DNA of 39,974 nt from DATLGB01 sp038232275 (GCA_038232275.1 JBBSIC010000030.1:1-39974), one strand, 5' to 3'; positions 7,662 through 17,230 are shown, numbered from the stretch's first letter. Notes: generated by a model from the sequence alone, not told the origin. Numbers and translations: made by a program.

Positions 7662-9169
7662 GCACCCCGAAGAAGCTGGTCCTCGCGGTCGTGGACGCGA
7701 TGAAGCCCGCCATGCTCGAGCGCGCGATCTCCACCGGCAGGGCGCCGGCGATGCAGCTGATCAAAGAGCGCGGGCACTACCGCGACGACTGCGTGGCCGC
7801 GTACCCGTCGGTGACGCCCGTCTGCGCCGCGTCGATCGCCACTGGTTGCGGCCCGGACCGGCACGCGATCCCGTCGATGAACTGGTACCACCGCGCCGAG
7901 GGGCGCTACGTGGAGTACGGGACGAGCTTCGGCGCCTCGCGCGCCTTCGGCCTGCGGCGCTCGCTGATCGACACCGTCTACAACATGAACGGCGAGCATC
8001 TTTCAGGCGACGTTCAGACGGTCTTCGAGAGTCTTGACGATGCCGATGTGCGCACCGCCGGGACCACCTACCTCATGTACCGCGGGCGCCACAGGCACGA
8101 GCCCAACGTCGACACGGCCCTGGCGCGGCTGGCGACCCAGGTGTTCCGCAAGCCGGTCTCCGGGCCGCGCGAGTTCTTCTACGCCGATCTGTTCGCCTCG
8201 CGCAAGACCGGCTGCAAGGCGACGCTCGGGCTGCCGGGCGTGCGCGACCGCCATTCCGGCTGCGTCGGCGCGTTCATGCTCGAGCACGACCTCTTCGACT
8301 TCCTGCTGCTCTCGCTGCCCGACAACGACACGCACTCGCACAGAAACGGCCCGTTCGCGCAGGTCGGCTCGCTGGCCGAGGCCGATCGCCAGCTCGAGCG
8401 CCTCATGCACGCCGCCGGCGGGCCCGACGAATTCCTCGCCGAGCACGCCGTGATCGTCTGCTCAGACCACTCGCAGTCCGCCGTCGAGGCCATGATCGAC
8501 CTGCTCGGCGCCTTCGACGGATTCAACGTCCTGCCGCCGGACCGCGCCAAGCCCGACCAGGCCGAGATCGCGCTGTGCCCGGCCTCGCGCTCGGCCCAGG
8601 TCTACATCCTCGACGACGCCGACAAGGCGGCTCTGCTCGGCCGCGTCGAGCGGACCGCGCTGGCGCTCGACGGGGTCGATCTCGTGATGCGCCTCACCGA
8701 CCACCCGGACGGGGAGGCGCTCGTGCGCGGCGGACGCGGCGAACTGCGGTTCTCTCCCGGCGGCGGCCTGGCCGACCTGCGCGGCGGGCGCTGGAGCATC
8801 CAAGGCGATCTCGAGACGCTCGAGCTCCGCGTCGACGACGACGTCGTGAGCTCGGCCGCCTACCCGCACGCGCTCGGGCGGATCTGGTCGGCGCTGCGCT
8901 GCCGCCGGTCCGGCGAGGTGCTGCTCTCCGCCAAGCCGGGCTACGAGTTCCTCGACTGGGGCGGCGGCGGGCACGTCGGCGGCGGCTCGCACGGCTCGCT
9001 GCACGCCAACGACTCCCACGGCGTGCTGCTGTGGTGCGGAACGGGCCCGCCCGCCGACTCCAAGGCGCAGTGGTCGCTCGACGACGTGACGCCGATGATC
9101 CTCGAGCACTTCGGGGTGGGCGGCGCGGGCGCGGCCCGCCCCGGTGACGAGCGAGGCGCGGCGGGATGA
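7658..9169 (+). CDS. alkaline-phosphatase-superfamily phosphodiesterase/nucleotide pyrophosphatase
   Basis: A 503-residue protein of the type I phosphodiesterase/nucleotide pyrophosphatase group. Metal and nucleophile motifs appear in order: VVDAM near residue 12, the threonine nucleophile region AYPSVTPVCAASIATG near residue 50, PDNDTHSH near 226, SDHSQSAV near 268 and GGSHGSLHANDSHG near 445. No signal peptide is evident, so action on a cytoplasmic or inner-leaflet substrate is likely. It is in an operon with GtrA and a polyprenyl-phosphate-sugar-type transferase, so a phospholipid or sugar-nucleotide substrate is possible. The GTG start overlaps the previous stop; the end overlaps gtrA by 4 bp. 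Confidence 0.85.
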   Translation: MSTPKKLVLAVVDAMKPAMLERAISTGRAPAMQLIKERGHYRDDCVAAYPSVTPVCAASIATGCGPDRHAIPSMNWYHRAEGRYVEYGTSFGASRAFGLRRSLIDTVYNMNGEHLSGDVQTVFESLDDADVRTAGTTYLMYRGRHRHEPNVDTALARLATQVFRKPVSGPREFFYADLFASRKTGCKATLGLPGVRDRHSGCVGAFMLEHDLFDFLLLSLPDNDTHSHRNGPFAQVGSLAEADRQLERLMHAAGGPDEFLAEHAVIVCSDHSQSAVEAMIDLLGAFDGFNVLPPDRAKPDQAEIALCPASRSAQVYILDDADKAALLGRVERTALALDGVDLVMRLTDHPDGEALVRGGRGELRFSPGGGLADLRGGRWSIQGDLETLELRVDDDVVSSAAYPHALGRIWSALRCRRSGEVLLSAKPGYEFLDWGGGGHVGGGSHGSLHANDSHGVLLWCGTGPPADSKAQWSLDDVTPMILEHFGVGGAGAARPGDERGAAG

Positions 9170-9573
9170 CCGCCGTCCGGGCGCTGCGCGACCTGCGGGC
9201 GTGGCTGCAGCTGATGCGCTTCTCGCTCGTGGGCGCGGGCGGCTACGTCGTCAACCTCGCGGTCTTCGCGCTCGTCGTGCACGGCGGCGGCGGGCACCGC
9301 GCCGCGGCCGTGGCGGCCTTCCTCGTGGCGGTCACCAACAACTTCCTCTGGAACCGCCGCTGGACCTTCGTCGGCGCGCGCGACGGGCACGCGGGCTTCC
9401 AGGCCGCGCGCTTTTTGGTGGTATCCGTGGCCGCATTCCTCTTCTCGCTCGGGATCCTCGAGCTCCTCGTCGTCGAGGCGAACGTCGCCGAGCTCACCGC
9501 CCAGGCCGTCGCCATCGTCAGCGCGACGCCGCTGAGCTTCCTCGGCAACCGGCTCTGGAGCTTCCGCTCCTGA
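9166..9573 (+). CDS. GtrA-family membrane protein
   Basis: A 135-residue protein with four predicted membrane helices. The family marks are LMRFSLVGAGGYVVNLAVF near the N-terminus, the central AVTNNFLWNRRWTF and the terminal SFLGNRLWSF. GtrA-like proteins are thought to help move or use polyprenyl-phosphate-linked sugars during decoration of surface glycans. The following gene is a membrane glycosyltransferase, which fits. The ATG overlaps the previous stop as ATGA. Confidence 0.92.
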   Translation: MTAVRALRDLRAWLQLMRFSLVGAGGYVVNLAVFALVVHGGGGHRAAAVAAFLVAVTNNFLWNRRWTFVGARDGHAGFQAARFLVVSVAAFLFSLGILELLVVEANVAELTAQAVAIVSATPLSFLGNRLWSFRS

Positions 9574-9581
9574 ACCGCCGC

Positions 9582-11255
9582 GTGGCCGTCGCGGCGATCG
9601 CGGCGGCGACCCTGTGCATGCCGTCCGCCGCGGCCGCCGCGGGGTCGACGGCCGGCAGCGTGCCCGGGTCGGGCGGGCTGACACCGGTGGCGCCGGGCCT
9701 GCGGGTCCCGGGCCGCCACAGCACCCCGCAGGCGATCATCGCCGCCGCCCGCCGGGCGCCGCGGATCGCGGCCGTCCTGCGCGGCAATCCGCGCGCCTAC
9801 GCGCAGGCCTACCTGCGCGACCGCGGCCGCTGGCAGGTCTCGTGGTTCGTCCGCGGCAGCAGGCGGGAGCGGGAGATCGCCCAGGCCATCCTCAGCGACC
9901 GCACCGGGAGGGTGCTCGAGGCCTGGACGGGGATCCAGGTCCGCTGGACGATGGCGCGCGGATACGCGGGCGCCTTCGGCCGCCAGGCCGGCGCGCTGTA
10001 CGTCTGGCTGCCCCTGCTCGCGCTCTTTCTCCTGCCGTTCCTGCGCCGGCCGTGGCGGATGCTGCATCTCGACCTCCTCGTCCTGGCGTCGTTCTCGGTC
10101 TCGCTGGCGTTCTTCAGCCACGGCGACGTTGGCGCCTCGGTCCCGCTCGCCTACCCGCCGCTGGTCTACCTGCTCGTGCGCCTGCTGGCGCTGGCGCGCG
10201 GCCGGGGCGGGCGCGCCCAGGCCGTCCCGCTGCGCCTGCTGGTCGGCCGGGACTTCCTGCTGATCGCGATCGTCTTCCTCCTCGGCTTCCGGATCGCGCT
10301 GCAGATCGTCGCCTCCAACGTCATCGACGTCGGCTACGCCGGGGTGATCGGCGCCGACCACATCACGCACGGCAGCGCGCTGTACGGCGACTTTCCGCCC
10401 GACAACGCGCGCGGCGACACCTACGGCCCGCTCAACTACCTGGCCTACGTCCCCTTCGAGCTGCTCTGGCCCTGGCACGGTACCTGGGACGACCTGCCCT
10501 CGGCGCACGCGGCAACGGCGGTCTTCGATCTCATCTGCGCGGGCTTGCTCTACGTCGTCGGACGGCGGCTGCGCGGGAACCTGCTGGGACTGCTGCTCGT
10601 CTACCTCTGGCTGACCTTCCCGTTCACCCTGTTCGCGGCCAACTCCGGGGCCAACGACCCGCTGGTCGGGGCGCTCGTGCTCGCAGCGGTCGCGCTCGCC
10701 GGCCGGCCCGCGCTGCGCGGCGCCGCCGCGGCGGCCGCGGCGCTGACCAAGCTCGCGCCCTTCGCCCTGCTGCCGCTGCTGGCCCGTTCGCGCCGCGGCG
10801 CGCTCGGCGCGCTGGCGGTGCTGGCGCTGTCGCTGGGGCTGGTGGCCGCGCTCGACGGCGGCCTCGGCGAGCTGTGGCAGCACACGGTCGGCTTCCAGGC
10901 GGACCGCGACTCGCCCTTCTCGGTCTGGGGCCTGTACGACCTCGGGCTCGCTCAGCGGCTCGTCCAGCTGGCCGCCGCCGGGCTCGCGGTCGGCGCCGCG
11001 CTCTCCCGCCGGCGCCGCGATCCGCTCGCCCTCGCCGCCCTCTCGGCCGCTGTGCTGATCGCCGTCCAACTCGGCGCCACGCACTGGTTCTACCTCTACA
11101 TCGCGTGGTTCGCGCCGCTGGCCTTCGTGGCGCTGCTCGGGGGCTACGAGCCCTCGTACGGGCGCAGGACCGGCTCGATCGCGTCCGCGCGGCGCGGGGC
11201 CGAGCAGCGCACGAGCACGGCGTTGATCCAGGGATCGTCCTCCGCGGCCCCGTAG
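9582..11255 (+). CDS. membrane glycosyltransferase (GT-C/GT87-like) with PepSY-like N-terminal region
   Basis: A 557-residue multi-pass membrane protein. An N-terminal hydrophobic segment rich in Ala is followed by about 80 soluble residues (RDRGRWQVSWFVRG, then DRTGRVLEAWTG) that resemble a PepSY domain. Roughly ten membrane helices come next. GADHITHGSALYGD and DTYGPLNYLAYVPFE are typical of the first large loop of GT-C mannosyltransferase-like enzymes that use polyprenyl-phosphate sugars. The GTG at 9582, 8 bp after gtrA, starts the signal segment. The 3' end overlaps the convergent ymdB-like gene by 112 bp, so the last 37 residues (GGYEPSYG onward) are antisense to it. Confidence 0.75.
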   Translation: MAVAAIAAATLCMPSAAAAAGSTAGSVPGSGGLTPVAPGLRVPGRHSTPQAIIAAARRAPRIAAVLRGNPRAYAQAYLRDRGRWQVSWFVRGSRREREIAQAILSDRTGRVLEAWTGIQVRWTMARGYAGAFGRQAGALYVWLPLLALFLLPFLRRPWRMLHLDLLVLASFSVSLAFFSHGDVGASVPLAYPPLVYLLVRLLALARGRGGRAQAVPLRLLVGRDFLLIAIVFLLGFRIALQIVASNVIDVGYAGVIGADHITHGSALYGDFPPDNARGDTYGPLNYLAYVPFELLWPWHGTWDDLPSAHAATAVFDLICAGLLYVVGRRLRGNLLGLLLVYLWLTFPFTLFAANSGANDPLVGALVLAAVALAGRPALRGAAAAAAALTKLAPFALLPLLARSRRGALGALAVLALSLGLVAALDGGLGELWQHTVGFQADRDSPFSVWGLYDLGLAQRLVQLAAAGLAVGAALSRRRRDPLALAALSAAVLIAVQLGATHWFYLYIAWFAPLAFVALLGGYEPSYGRRTGSIASARRGAEQRTSTALIQGSSSAAP

Positions 11256-11926
11256 CGGACGGGCATGCGCGATCGCAGGCGCGCAATGGAGTCCTCCTTG
11301 ACGACGCCGATCACGCCGCCGCGCGCGCCGGTCATCCCGGCGTCGGTGATGTAGCCGGTGCCGCCCGGCAGGACGCGCGCGTCGTTGGTCGGCACGTGCG
11401 TGTGCGTGCCGACGACCGCCGTCACGCGCCCGTCGAGATGCCAGCCCATCGCGACCTTCTCGCTCGTCGCCTCGGCGTGCATGTCGACGAGCACGTGGTC
11501 GGCGCCGCGCACCTCGGCGAGGGCGCTCTCGACCTCCACGAAGGCCGGCCGGGCGGCGTCCATGTGCAGGTTGCCGCTGAGGTTCACGACCCCGAGGGAC
11601 ACGCCGTCGCGCTCGACGACGCAGGTGCCGTGCCCCGGCTGGGAGGGCAGGAAGTTGGCGGGGCGTACGATCCGTGGCTCGGCGTCCAGATAGCCGTAGA
11701 CCTCGCGATGGCGATACGTGTGGTTGCCGAGCGTGATGACGTCGGCCCCGGCGTCGAAGATCTCACCCGCGGTCTTGGCCGTGATCCCCACCCCACCCGC
11801 AGCGTTCTCCCCGTTGACGACCACGAAGTCCAAGCCCAGCTCCTCGCGGAGTCCCGGCAGCAGCCGGCGCAGCGCGCGCCGCCCCGGGGACGCCACGACA
11901 TCGCCGACGAAGAGGATGGCCGTCAC
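11144..11926 (-). CDS. ymdB: YmdB-family (TIGR00282) metallophosphoesterase
   Basis: A 260-residue protein matching the YmdB family throughout: ILFVGDVVASPGRRAL, FVVVNGENAAGGVGIT, VITLGNHTYRHREVYGYL, VDMHAEATSEKVAMGWHLDG, VVGTHTHVPTND and the terminal glycine-rich DAGMTGARGGVIGV. These supply the Asp, Asn and His ligands of a di-metal site. The Bacillus subtilis member is a 2',3'-cyclic nucleotide phosphodiesterase influencing RNA levels and biofilm choice. The start is GTG 11926, only 20 bp from the divergent permease start. The 3' end overlaps the convergent glycosyltransferase gene. Confidence 0.93.
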   Translation of the reverse strand: MTAILFVGDVVASPGRRALRRLLPGLREELGLDFVVVNGENAAGGVGITAKTAGEIFDAGADVITLGNHTYRHREVYGYLDAEPRIVRPANFLPSQPGHGTCVVERDGVSLGVVNLSGNLHMDAARPAFVEVESALAEVRGADHVLVDMHAEATSEKVAMGWHLDGRVTAVVGTHTHVPTNDARVLPGGTGYITDAGMTGARGGVIGVVKEDSIARLRSRMPVRYGAAEDDPWINAVLVRCSAPRRADAIEPVLRPYEGS

Positions 11927-11946
11927 GTCTGAGAACCTATTGGGCC

Positions 11947-13281
11947 ATGGCTGAGCCGGAGACCGAGGCCACCGAGACGCTGAAGGCGCCGTCGCCCGAG
12001 CCGCCGGCCCGGATCGCGCCCGTCGTCGTCCCGCGCTGGGTTCAGCTGGTCGCCCTCCCGCTCGCGGTCCTCGGCGCCTACAGCGTGATCCAGGCGGCCG
12101 GCGCCGTGGTGCTGCTGTTCTTGATCGCGGGGCTGATCGCCCTGCTGCTCAACCCGTTCGTCAGCCTGCTGCGCCGCACCAGGCTGCCGCGCGGGATCGC
12201 GGTGGTGATCGTCTTCCTCGGGCTGCTGATGGTCATCGGCGGCATCGTCGCCCTGCTGGCGAACCCGATCGCCGATCAGGTCTCGTCGATCCAGAAAAAC
12301 GTCCCGACCTACGTCCGCGACGCCAACCGCAGCCTGGCCAACGTCCAGCGGTTCTTCGACGACAACGGCATCCACGTGCAGATCGCCGACCAGGGCCGCA
12401 CCGCGCTGCAGACGCTCGGGGACCAGCTGACGCAGGGCTCGGGCAGCATCGTGCGGTTCACGCGCGACGCGCTGACGACGCTCGTCGAGGCCTCGCTCGC
12501 GGTGATCCTCGTGCTCGTGCTGAGCGTCTACCTGCTGCTCTACGGCGAGCGGATCGGGGCGGGCGTGCGCCGGCTCGTCCCGCGCGGCGACGGCTCGCCG
12601 GAGGACGACTTCCCGACGCGGATCCAGCAGGCGGTGCTCGGCTACGTGCGCGGGCAGCTGCTGTTCTCGCTGATCATGGGCACGAGCGCGGGCGTGCTGC
12701 TGTTCGTGCTCGGCCTGCTCGGGGTCTTCCCGGACGGCAAGACCTACGCGCTCGCCTTCGGCGCCTTCTACGGCTTCGCCGAGCTGATCCCGTACATCGG
12801 GCCGGCGATCGGCGCCGGCCCCCCGGTCCTGATCGCGCTGTTCGGCTCACAGCCGATCGACGCGCTTTGGCTCGTGATCGCCTTCACGGCCCTGCAGCAG
12901 CTCGAAGGGCACGTCGTCGCGCCGAACATCTTCGCCCAGGCGCTGCGCATCAACCCGATCCTCGTCATCTTCGCCCTGCTCATGGGCGCGCAGATCTACG
13001 GGATCATCGGGGCCTTCATCGCGCTGCCGATCGCGGCCATGCTGCGCGAGACGGTCGTCTACTTTCGCCGCCATCTCGTGCTGGAGCCGTGGCCGCGCGC
13101 ACAGCTCGCCGGGGTCGGGCTCGACCTGGCCGGCGACGAGCCTGCGCCCGGCCCGCCGGGCCACGAGTGCCCGGAGTGCGGTGCCGTTGTGCCGGAGAAC
13201 GCCTCCTCCTGCCCGGCCTGCGCGACCGAGGTGCCCGACTCGGCGGCGCGCGCGGCCGCGGCCTCGTCCGCGCCCGGCTGA
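11947..13281 (+). CDS. AI-2E family transporter with C-terminal zinc ribbon
   Basis: A 444-residue permease of the AI-2E/UPF0118 family (PF01594). Paired N-terminal helices are followed by a soluble segment (residues about 100-170), helices with VLVLSVYLLLYGERIG, and the conserved YGFAELIPYIGPAIGAGPP and LEGHVVAPNIFAQALRINPI. Members export or exchange small solutes; autoinducer export is only one reported role. The tail carries C408, C411, C422 and C425 (CPEC...CPAC, C-x2-C-x10-C-x2-C), a zinc-ribbon not typical of the family. It is divergent from ymdB with a 20-bp gap, so their promoters must lie within the opposite genes. Confidence 0.9.
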   Translation: MAEPETEATETLKAPSPEPPARIAPVVVPRWVQLVALPLAVLGAYSVIQAAGAVVLLFLIAGLIALLLNPFVSLLRRTRLPRGIAVVIVFLGLLMVIGGIVALLANPIADQVSSIQKNVPTYVRDANRSLANVQRFFDDNGIHVQIADQGRTALQTLGDQLTQGSGSIVRFTRDALTTLVEASLAVILVLVLSVYLLLYGERIGAGVRRLVPRGDGSPEDDFPTRIQQAVLGYVRGQLLFSLIMGTSAGVLLFVLGLLGVFPDGKTYALAFGAFYGFAELIPYIGPAIGAGPPVLIALFGSQPIDALWLVIAFTALQQLEGHVVAPNIFAQALRINPILVIFALLMGAQIYGIIGAFIALPIAAMLRETVVYFRRHLVLEPWPRAQLAGVGLDLAGDEPAPGPPGHECPECGAVVPENASSCPACATEVPDSAARAAAASSAPG

Positions 13282-13343
13282 CTACGAGGCTACGAGGCGA
13301 GGCGCCTTGGCGGGCCAGCTCAGCGAGAGACCGGCGGTTACGA

Positions 13344-13377
13344 GCGACCGGATCGTGTGGGGACGCGGTCCGGTCGC
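13344..13377. terminator. strong hairpin between convergent genes
   Basis: GCGACCGGA (13344-13352) pairs with TCCGGTCGC (13369-13377). Inner pairs including two wobbles extend the stem to about 14 bp around a 6-nt loop (TGGGGA). It lies 63 nt after the permease stop and 14 nt after the small acidic gene's stop on the other strand. It is well placed as a bidirectional terminator, although no T tract is present on either side. Confidence 0.55.
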
Positions 13378-13390
13378 CTGCGGCCGCGGC

Positions 13391-13546
13391 TCAATCGCCG
13401 GTGGAGCCCTCGTCGGGCAGCTTCGGAACTTCGCCGTCCCCCGAGTTGATGTCCTCCGAGGTCACGCCTTCCAAGGCGTCGCCCGTCGGCTCCTCGGGGG
13501 TCTCGCTCGGATGCGACAATGTCTCTTCCTCTGGATCCGATGACAT
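13391..13546 (-). CDS. small acidic, probably disordered protein
   Basis: A 51-residue protein (MSSDPEEETLSHPSETPEE onward, ending LPDEGSTGD) of mainly Glu, Asp, Ser, Pro, Thr and Gly, with almost no hydrophobic core and no Cys. Its reality is supported by a near-perfect ribosome site, GGAGGAG at 13559-13553, seven bases before the ATG. It is isolated between a hairpin and a toxin pseudogene. No family recognised; short acidic proteins of this type are often stress- or nucleoid-associated, but nothing here shows that. Confidence 0.6.
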   Translation of the reverse strand: MSSDPEEETLSHPSETPEEPTGDALEGVTSEDINSGDGEVPKLPDEGSTGD

Positions 13547-13633
13547 GTGTCTCTCCTCCGTTGTGGACAGGATCGGTCTACCCAACCGTCGACGCGCGGA
13601 ATCGGAGTGCCGCGATCGACAACGCCGATCCCG

Positions 13634-13843
13634 ATGGCACGCGTCGTCGTGACCGACGCCGCGGCGGAAGACCTCCGCGACCTGGATCCGCAGCGGCCGG
13701 CTGCCCGAAACACGCATGAGCGGCTGCGGCGTTCGCCGCGACCCCTGGCCGACTTCCCGGAGCTCGGCGCCAAGGTCGGCGCCGCGCTTGCCGATCGGCG
13801 GTTTCTCCTCGGCCCGTGGCGATAGATGATCGCCGTCTATCGT
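13634..13843 (+). pseudogene. ParE/RelE-type toxin pseudogene with internal stop
   Basis: ATG 13634 opens with ARVVVTDAAAEDLRDL, the helix pair that begins ParE-type plasmid-stabilisation toxins. A degraded middle holds DFPELGAKV, and the C-terminal core reads FLLGPWR, then TAG at 13823, then MIAVYR in the same frame. Intact relatives read PWRWMIAVYR, so a TGG-to-TAG change explains the stop. The stretch between residues 20 and 40 is also shorter than in working ParE proteins. No antitoxin gene precedes it. It is probably inactive. Confidence 0.65.
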
Positions 13844-13871
13844 TCAGCGCCGAGCAATACCCTGACCCCGC

Positions 13872-14594
<723 letters not shown>

Positions 14595-14625
14595 TGGTTC
14601 CTCCGGTGAGTCACAGGAGGAACCA
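14595..14625 (+). promoter_or_regulatory. hairpin sequestering the permease ribosome binding site
   Basis: TGGTTCCTCC (14595-14604) pairs perfectly over 10 bp with GGAGGAACCA (14616-14625), with an 11-nt loop in which GTGA and TCAC can partly pair. The stem begins on the base after the ATPase stop TAA. Its 3' arm contains GGAGG (14616-14620), the obvious ribosome site for GTG 14630. Folding would block permease translation unless ribosomes finishing the ATPase open it. No T tract follows, so termination is less likely. Confidence 0.6.
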
Positions 14626-14629
14626 CTGA

Positions 14630-15985
14630 GTGCGCTGGCTGCTGCTCAAGGATCTCCAGATCCTCCGCCGGTCGCCGCTGCTGGTGGCGATCCTCGTCCT
14701 GTACCCGGCCGTGCTCGCCGTGCTCGTGGGGACCGCGACCAACGCCGGCCCGAGCAAGCCCAAGGTCGCCTTCTTGAACCTCGTGCCCAAGAGCAAGAAC
14801 AACTTCTCGATCGGCGGAGAGCGCCTGGACGCCTCCAAGTACGCCAACCGGATCTTCAAGTCGATCGAGCCGCTGCGCGTCAAGACGCGCAAGGAGGCGG
14901 TCGACGCGGTCCGCTCCGGCCGCGCGCTCGGGGCGCTGATCCTGCCGAAGGACGCCACGGAGCGCCTGCGGAGCACGATCAACCTCTCGGGCTCGGACCC
15001 GCCGACCGTCGAGGTGCTCTACAACGCCGACAACCCGGCCAAGCAGCGCTTCGTCGAGTCGACCATCAACGCCCGTCTCGGCGAGGCCAACAACGCGCTG
15101 TCCAAGCGGCTGACCAAGATCACGGCGCAGTACATCAGCGTGATCGTCGAGGGCGGCCAGTTCTCGCTCTTCGGCCAGAAGTTCGATGTGCTCGGCCTGC
15201 GCAACTCGCAGCGGATCATCGAGGGGCAGCTCGCGACCATGCCCAAGGACGCTCCGGCCCGCGCCGCACTCGAGCAGGTCGCGCGCTTCGCCAAGCTGGC
15301 CTCGGACAACCTCGACGTCTCCAAGCCGATCCTGCAGGCGATCGGCAAGCCGGTGCAGGTCAAGACGACGATCGTCAAGGGCAGGAGCTCCTCGCTGGAC
15401 GCCTTCGTCGCGCCGCTGACGGTCACCGTCGCGCTGACCTTCGTGACGCTGCTGCTCGCGGCGGGGATGTTGGCGCTCGAGCGCGAGGAGCACGCGTTCG
15501 GGCGGCTCGTGCGCGGGCTCGTGTCGCGCCTCGGCCTGGTGGCGGAGAAGGTCGCCCTCGCCGCCCTGTGCGCCTTCGCCGCGACGGGGCTGATGCTGAT
15601 CGTGCTCGCGCTGTTCGTCGGCCTCGAGTGGTCGCGCGCGCCGCTGTGGATCCCGGCGCTCGCCCTGGGCGCGCTCGGGTTCGCGGGCATGGGCGTGGCG
15701 GTCGGCTGCCTGGCGCGCGAGGTGCGCTCGGCCTCGCTGCTCGTCTTCGCGCTGTCGCTGCCGATGGCCGCGCTCGCGCTGGTGCCGACGGGCGCCGTGG
15801 GCGACGGCGTGTACAAGGTCGTCGAGGCCGTCAACTTCGTGCTGCCCTTCAAGTGGGCCCTGCAGGCGCTCGACGCGGCCATCAACGACGCCGAGCCCAG
15901 CCTCGGCGTGCCGCTGGTGCACCTCGCGATCCTCACCGTCGCGTTCACCGGGGTGGCGCGTCTGGCGTTGCGGCGCTTCGCCTGA
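14630..15985 (+). CDS. ABC-2 type transporter permease
   Basis: A 451-residue permease. An N-terminal helix (residues about 14-35, LLVAILVLYPAVLAVLVG) follows the DLQILRRSP start typical of ABC-2 permeases. A large extracytoplasmic domain of about 220 residues (40-255) comes next, then about six helices in the C-terminal third (VTVALTFVTLLLAAGMLALE onward). The layout matches ABC-2 exporters with a big loop between helices 1 and 2. It partners the ATPase just upstream. GTG 14630 is fixed by the GGAGG nine bases before it. Confidence 0.88.
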   Translation: MRWLLLKDLQILRRSPLLVAILVLYPAVLAVLVGTATNAGPSKPKVAFLNLVPKSKNNFSIGGERLDASKYANRIFKSIEPLRVKTRKEAVDAVRSGRALGALILPKDATERLRSTINLSGSDPPTVEVLYNADNPAKQRFVESTINARLGEANNALSKRLTKITAQYISVIVEGGQFSLFGQKFDVLGLRNSQRIIEGQLATMPKDAPARAALEQVARFAKLASDNLDVSKPILQAIGKPVQVKTTIVKGRSSSLDAFVAPLTVTVALTFVTLLLAAGMLALEREEHAFGRLVRGLVSRLGLVAEKVALAALCAFAATGLMLIVLALFVGLEWSRAPLWIPALALGALGFAGMGVAVGCLAREVRSASLLVFALSLPMAALALVPTGAVGDGVYKVVEAVNFVLPFKWALQALDAAINDAEPSLGVPLVHLAILTVAFTGVARLALRRFA

Positions 15986-16031
15986 GGCACGCCGGCGGCG
16001 CTCGGCGGGCGAGCGGGTCGAGCACATGCAG

Positions 16032-16050
16032 CCGGGCAGGGCCGGCCCGG
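16032..16050 (+). terminator. possible GC hairpin after the ABC operon
   Basis: CCGGGC (16032-16037) pairs with GCCCGG (16045-16050) over a 7-nt loop, 46 nt downstream of the permease stop. Only TT follows, so it is at best a weak intrinsic terminator. Confidence 0.3.
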
Positions 16051-16151
16051 TTCGCTCGCGGGCACCCGAATCCGCGCGCGAGAGACCGGCGCACCGCGAG
16101 AAGCCGGGTGCCGCGCCGGCATGCCGTGCATCTCCCTGACCGCCCGAGTTC

Positions 16152-16189
16152 TGTGCATCGTCCCCCGGGCCGAGGGGGTGAAATGCACA
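16152..16189 (+). promoter_or_regulatory. structured element upstream of hemB
   Basis: TGTGCAT (16152-16158) pairs with ATGCACA (16183-16189), and inside it CCCCC (16162-16166) pairs with GGGGG (16174-16178) around a 7-nt loop; the two stems are separated by a 3/4-nt internal loop. An 11-bp direct repeat CCCGGGCCGAG occurs at 16164-16174 and 16203-16213, and GGCACCC (16061-16067) can pair with GGGTGCC (16106-16112). The whole 273-bp gap before hemB is thus rich in possible structure. It may be a leader regulating hemB or a dispersed palindromic repeat. I recognise no known riboswitch. Confidence 0.45.
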
Positions 16190-16258
16190 AATCCCCGTGC
16201 CGCCCGGGCCGAGAAGCGCTCGAGCCGCCCGCCGAGGGGGCGCCCTAACCTCAATCGC

Positions 16259-17220
<962 letters not shown>

Positions 17221-17230
<10 letters not shown>

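Noticed and set aside
9243..11084. 613-codon open frame on the minus strand
   Set aside because: Antisense to GtrA and the membrane glycosyltransferase, which have convincing helices and motifs.
15986..16258. Cobalamin or other known riboswitch before hemB
   Set aside because: The expected conserved strings, such as the B12-box, were not found; only generic stems are visible.
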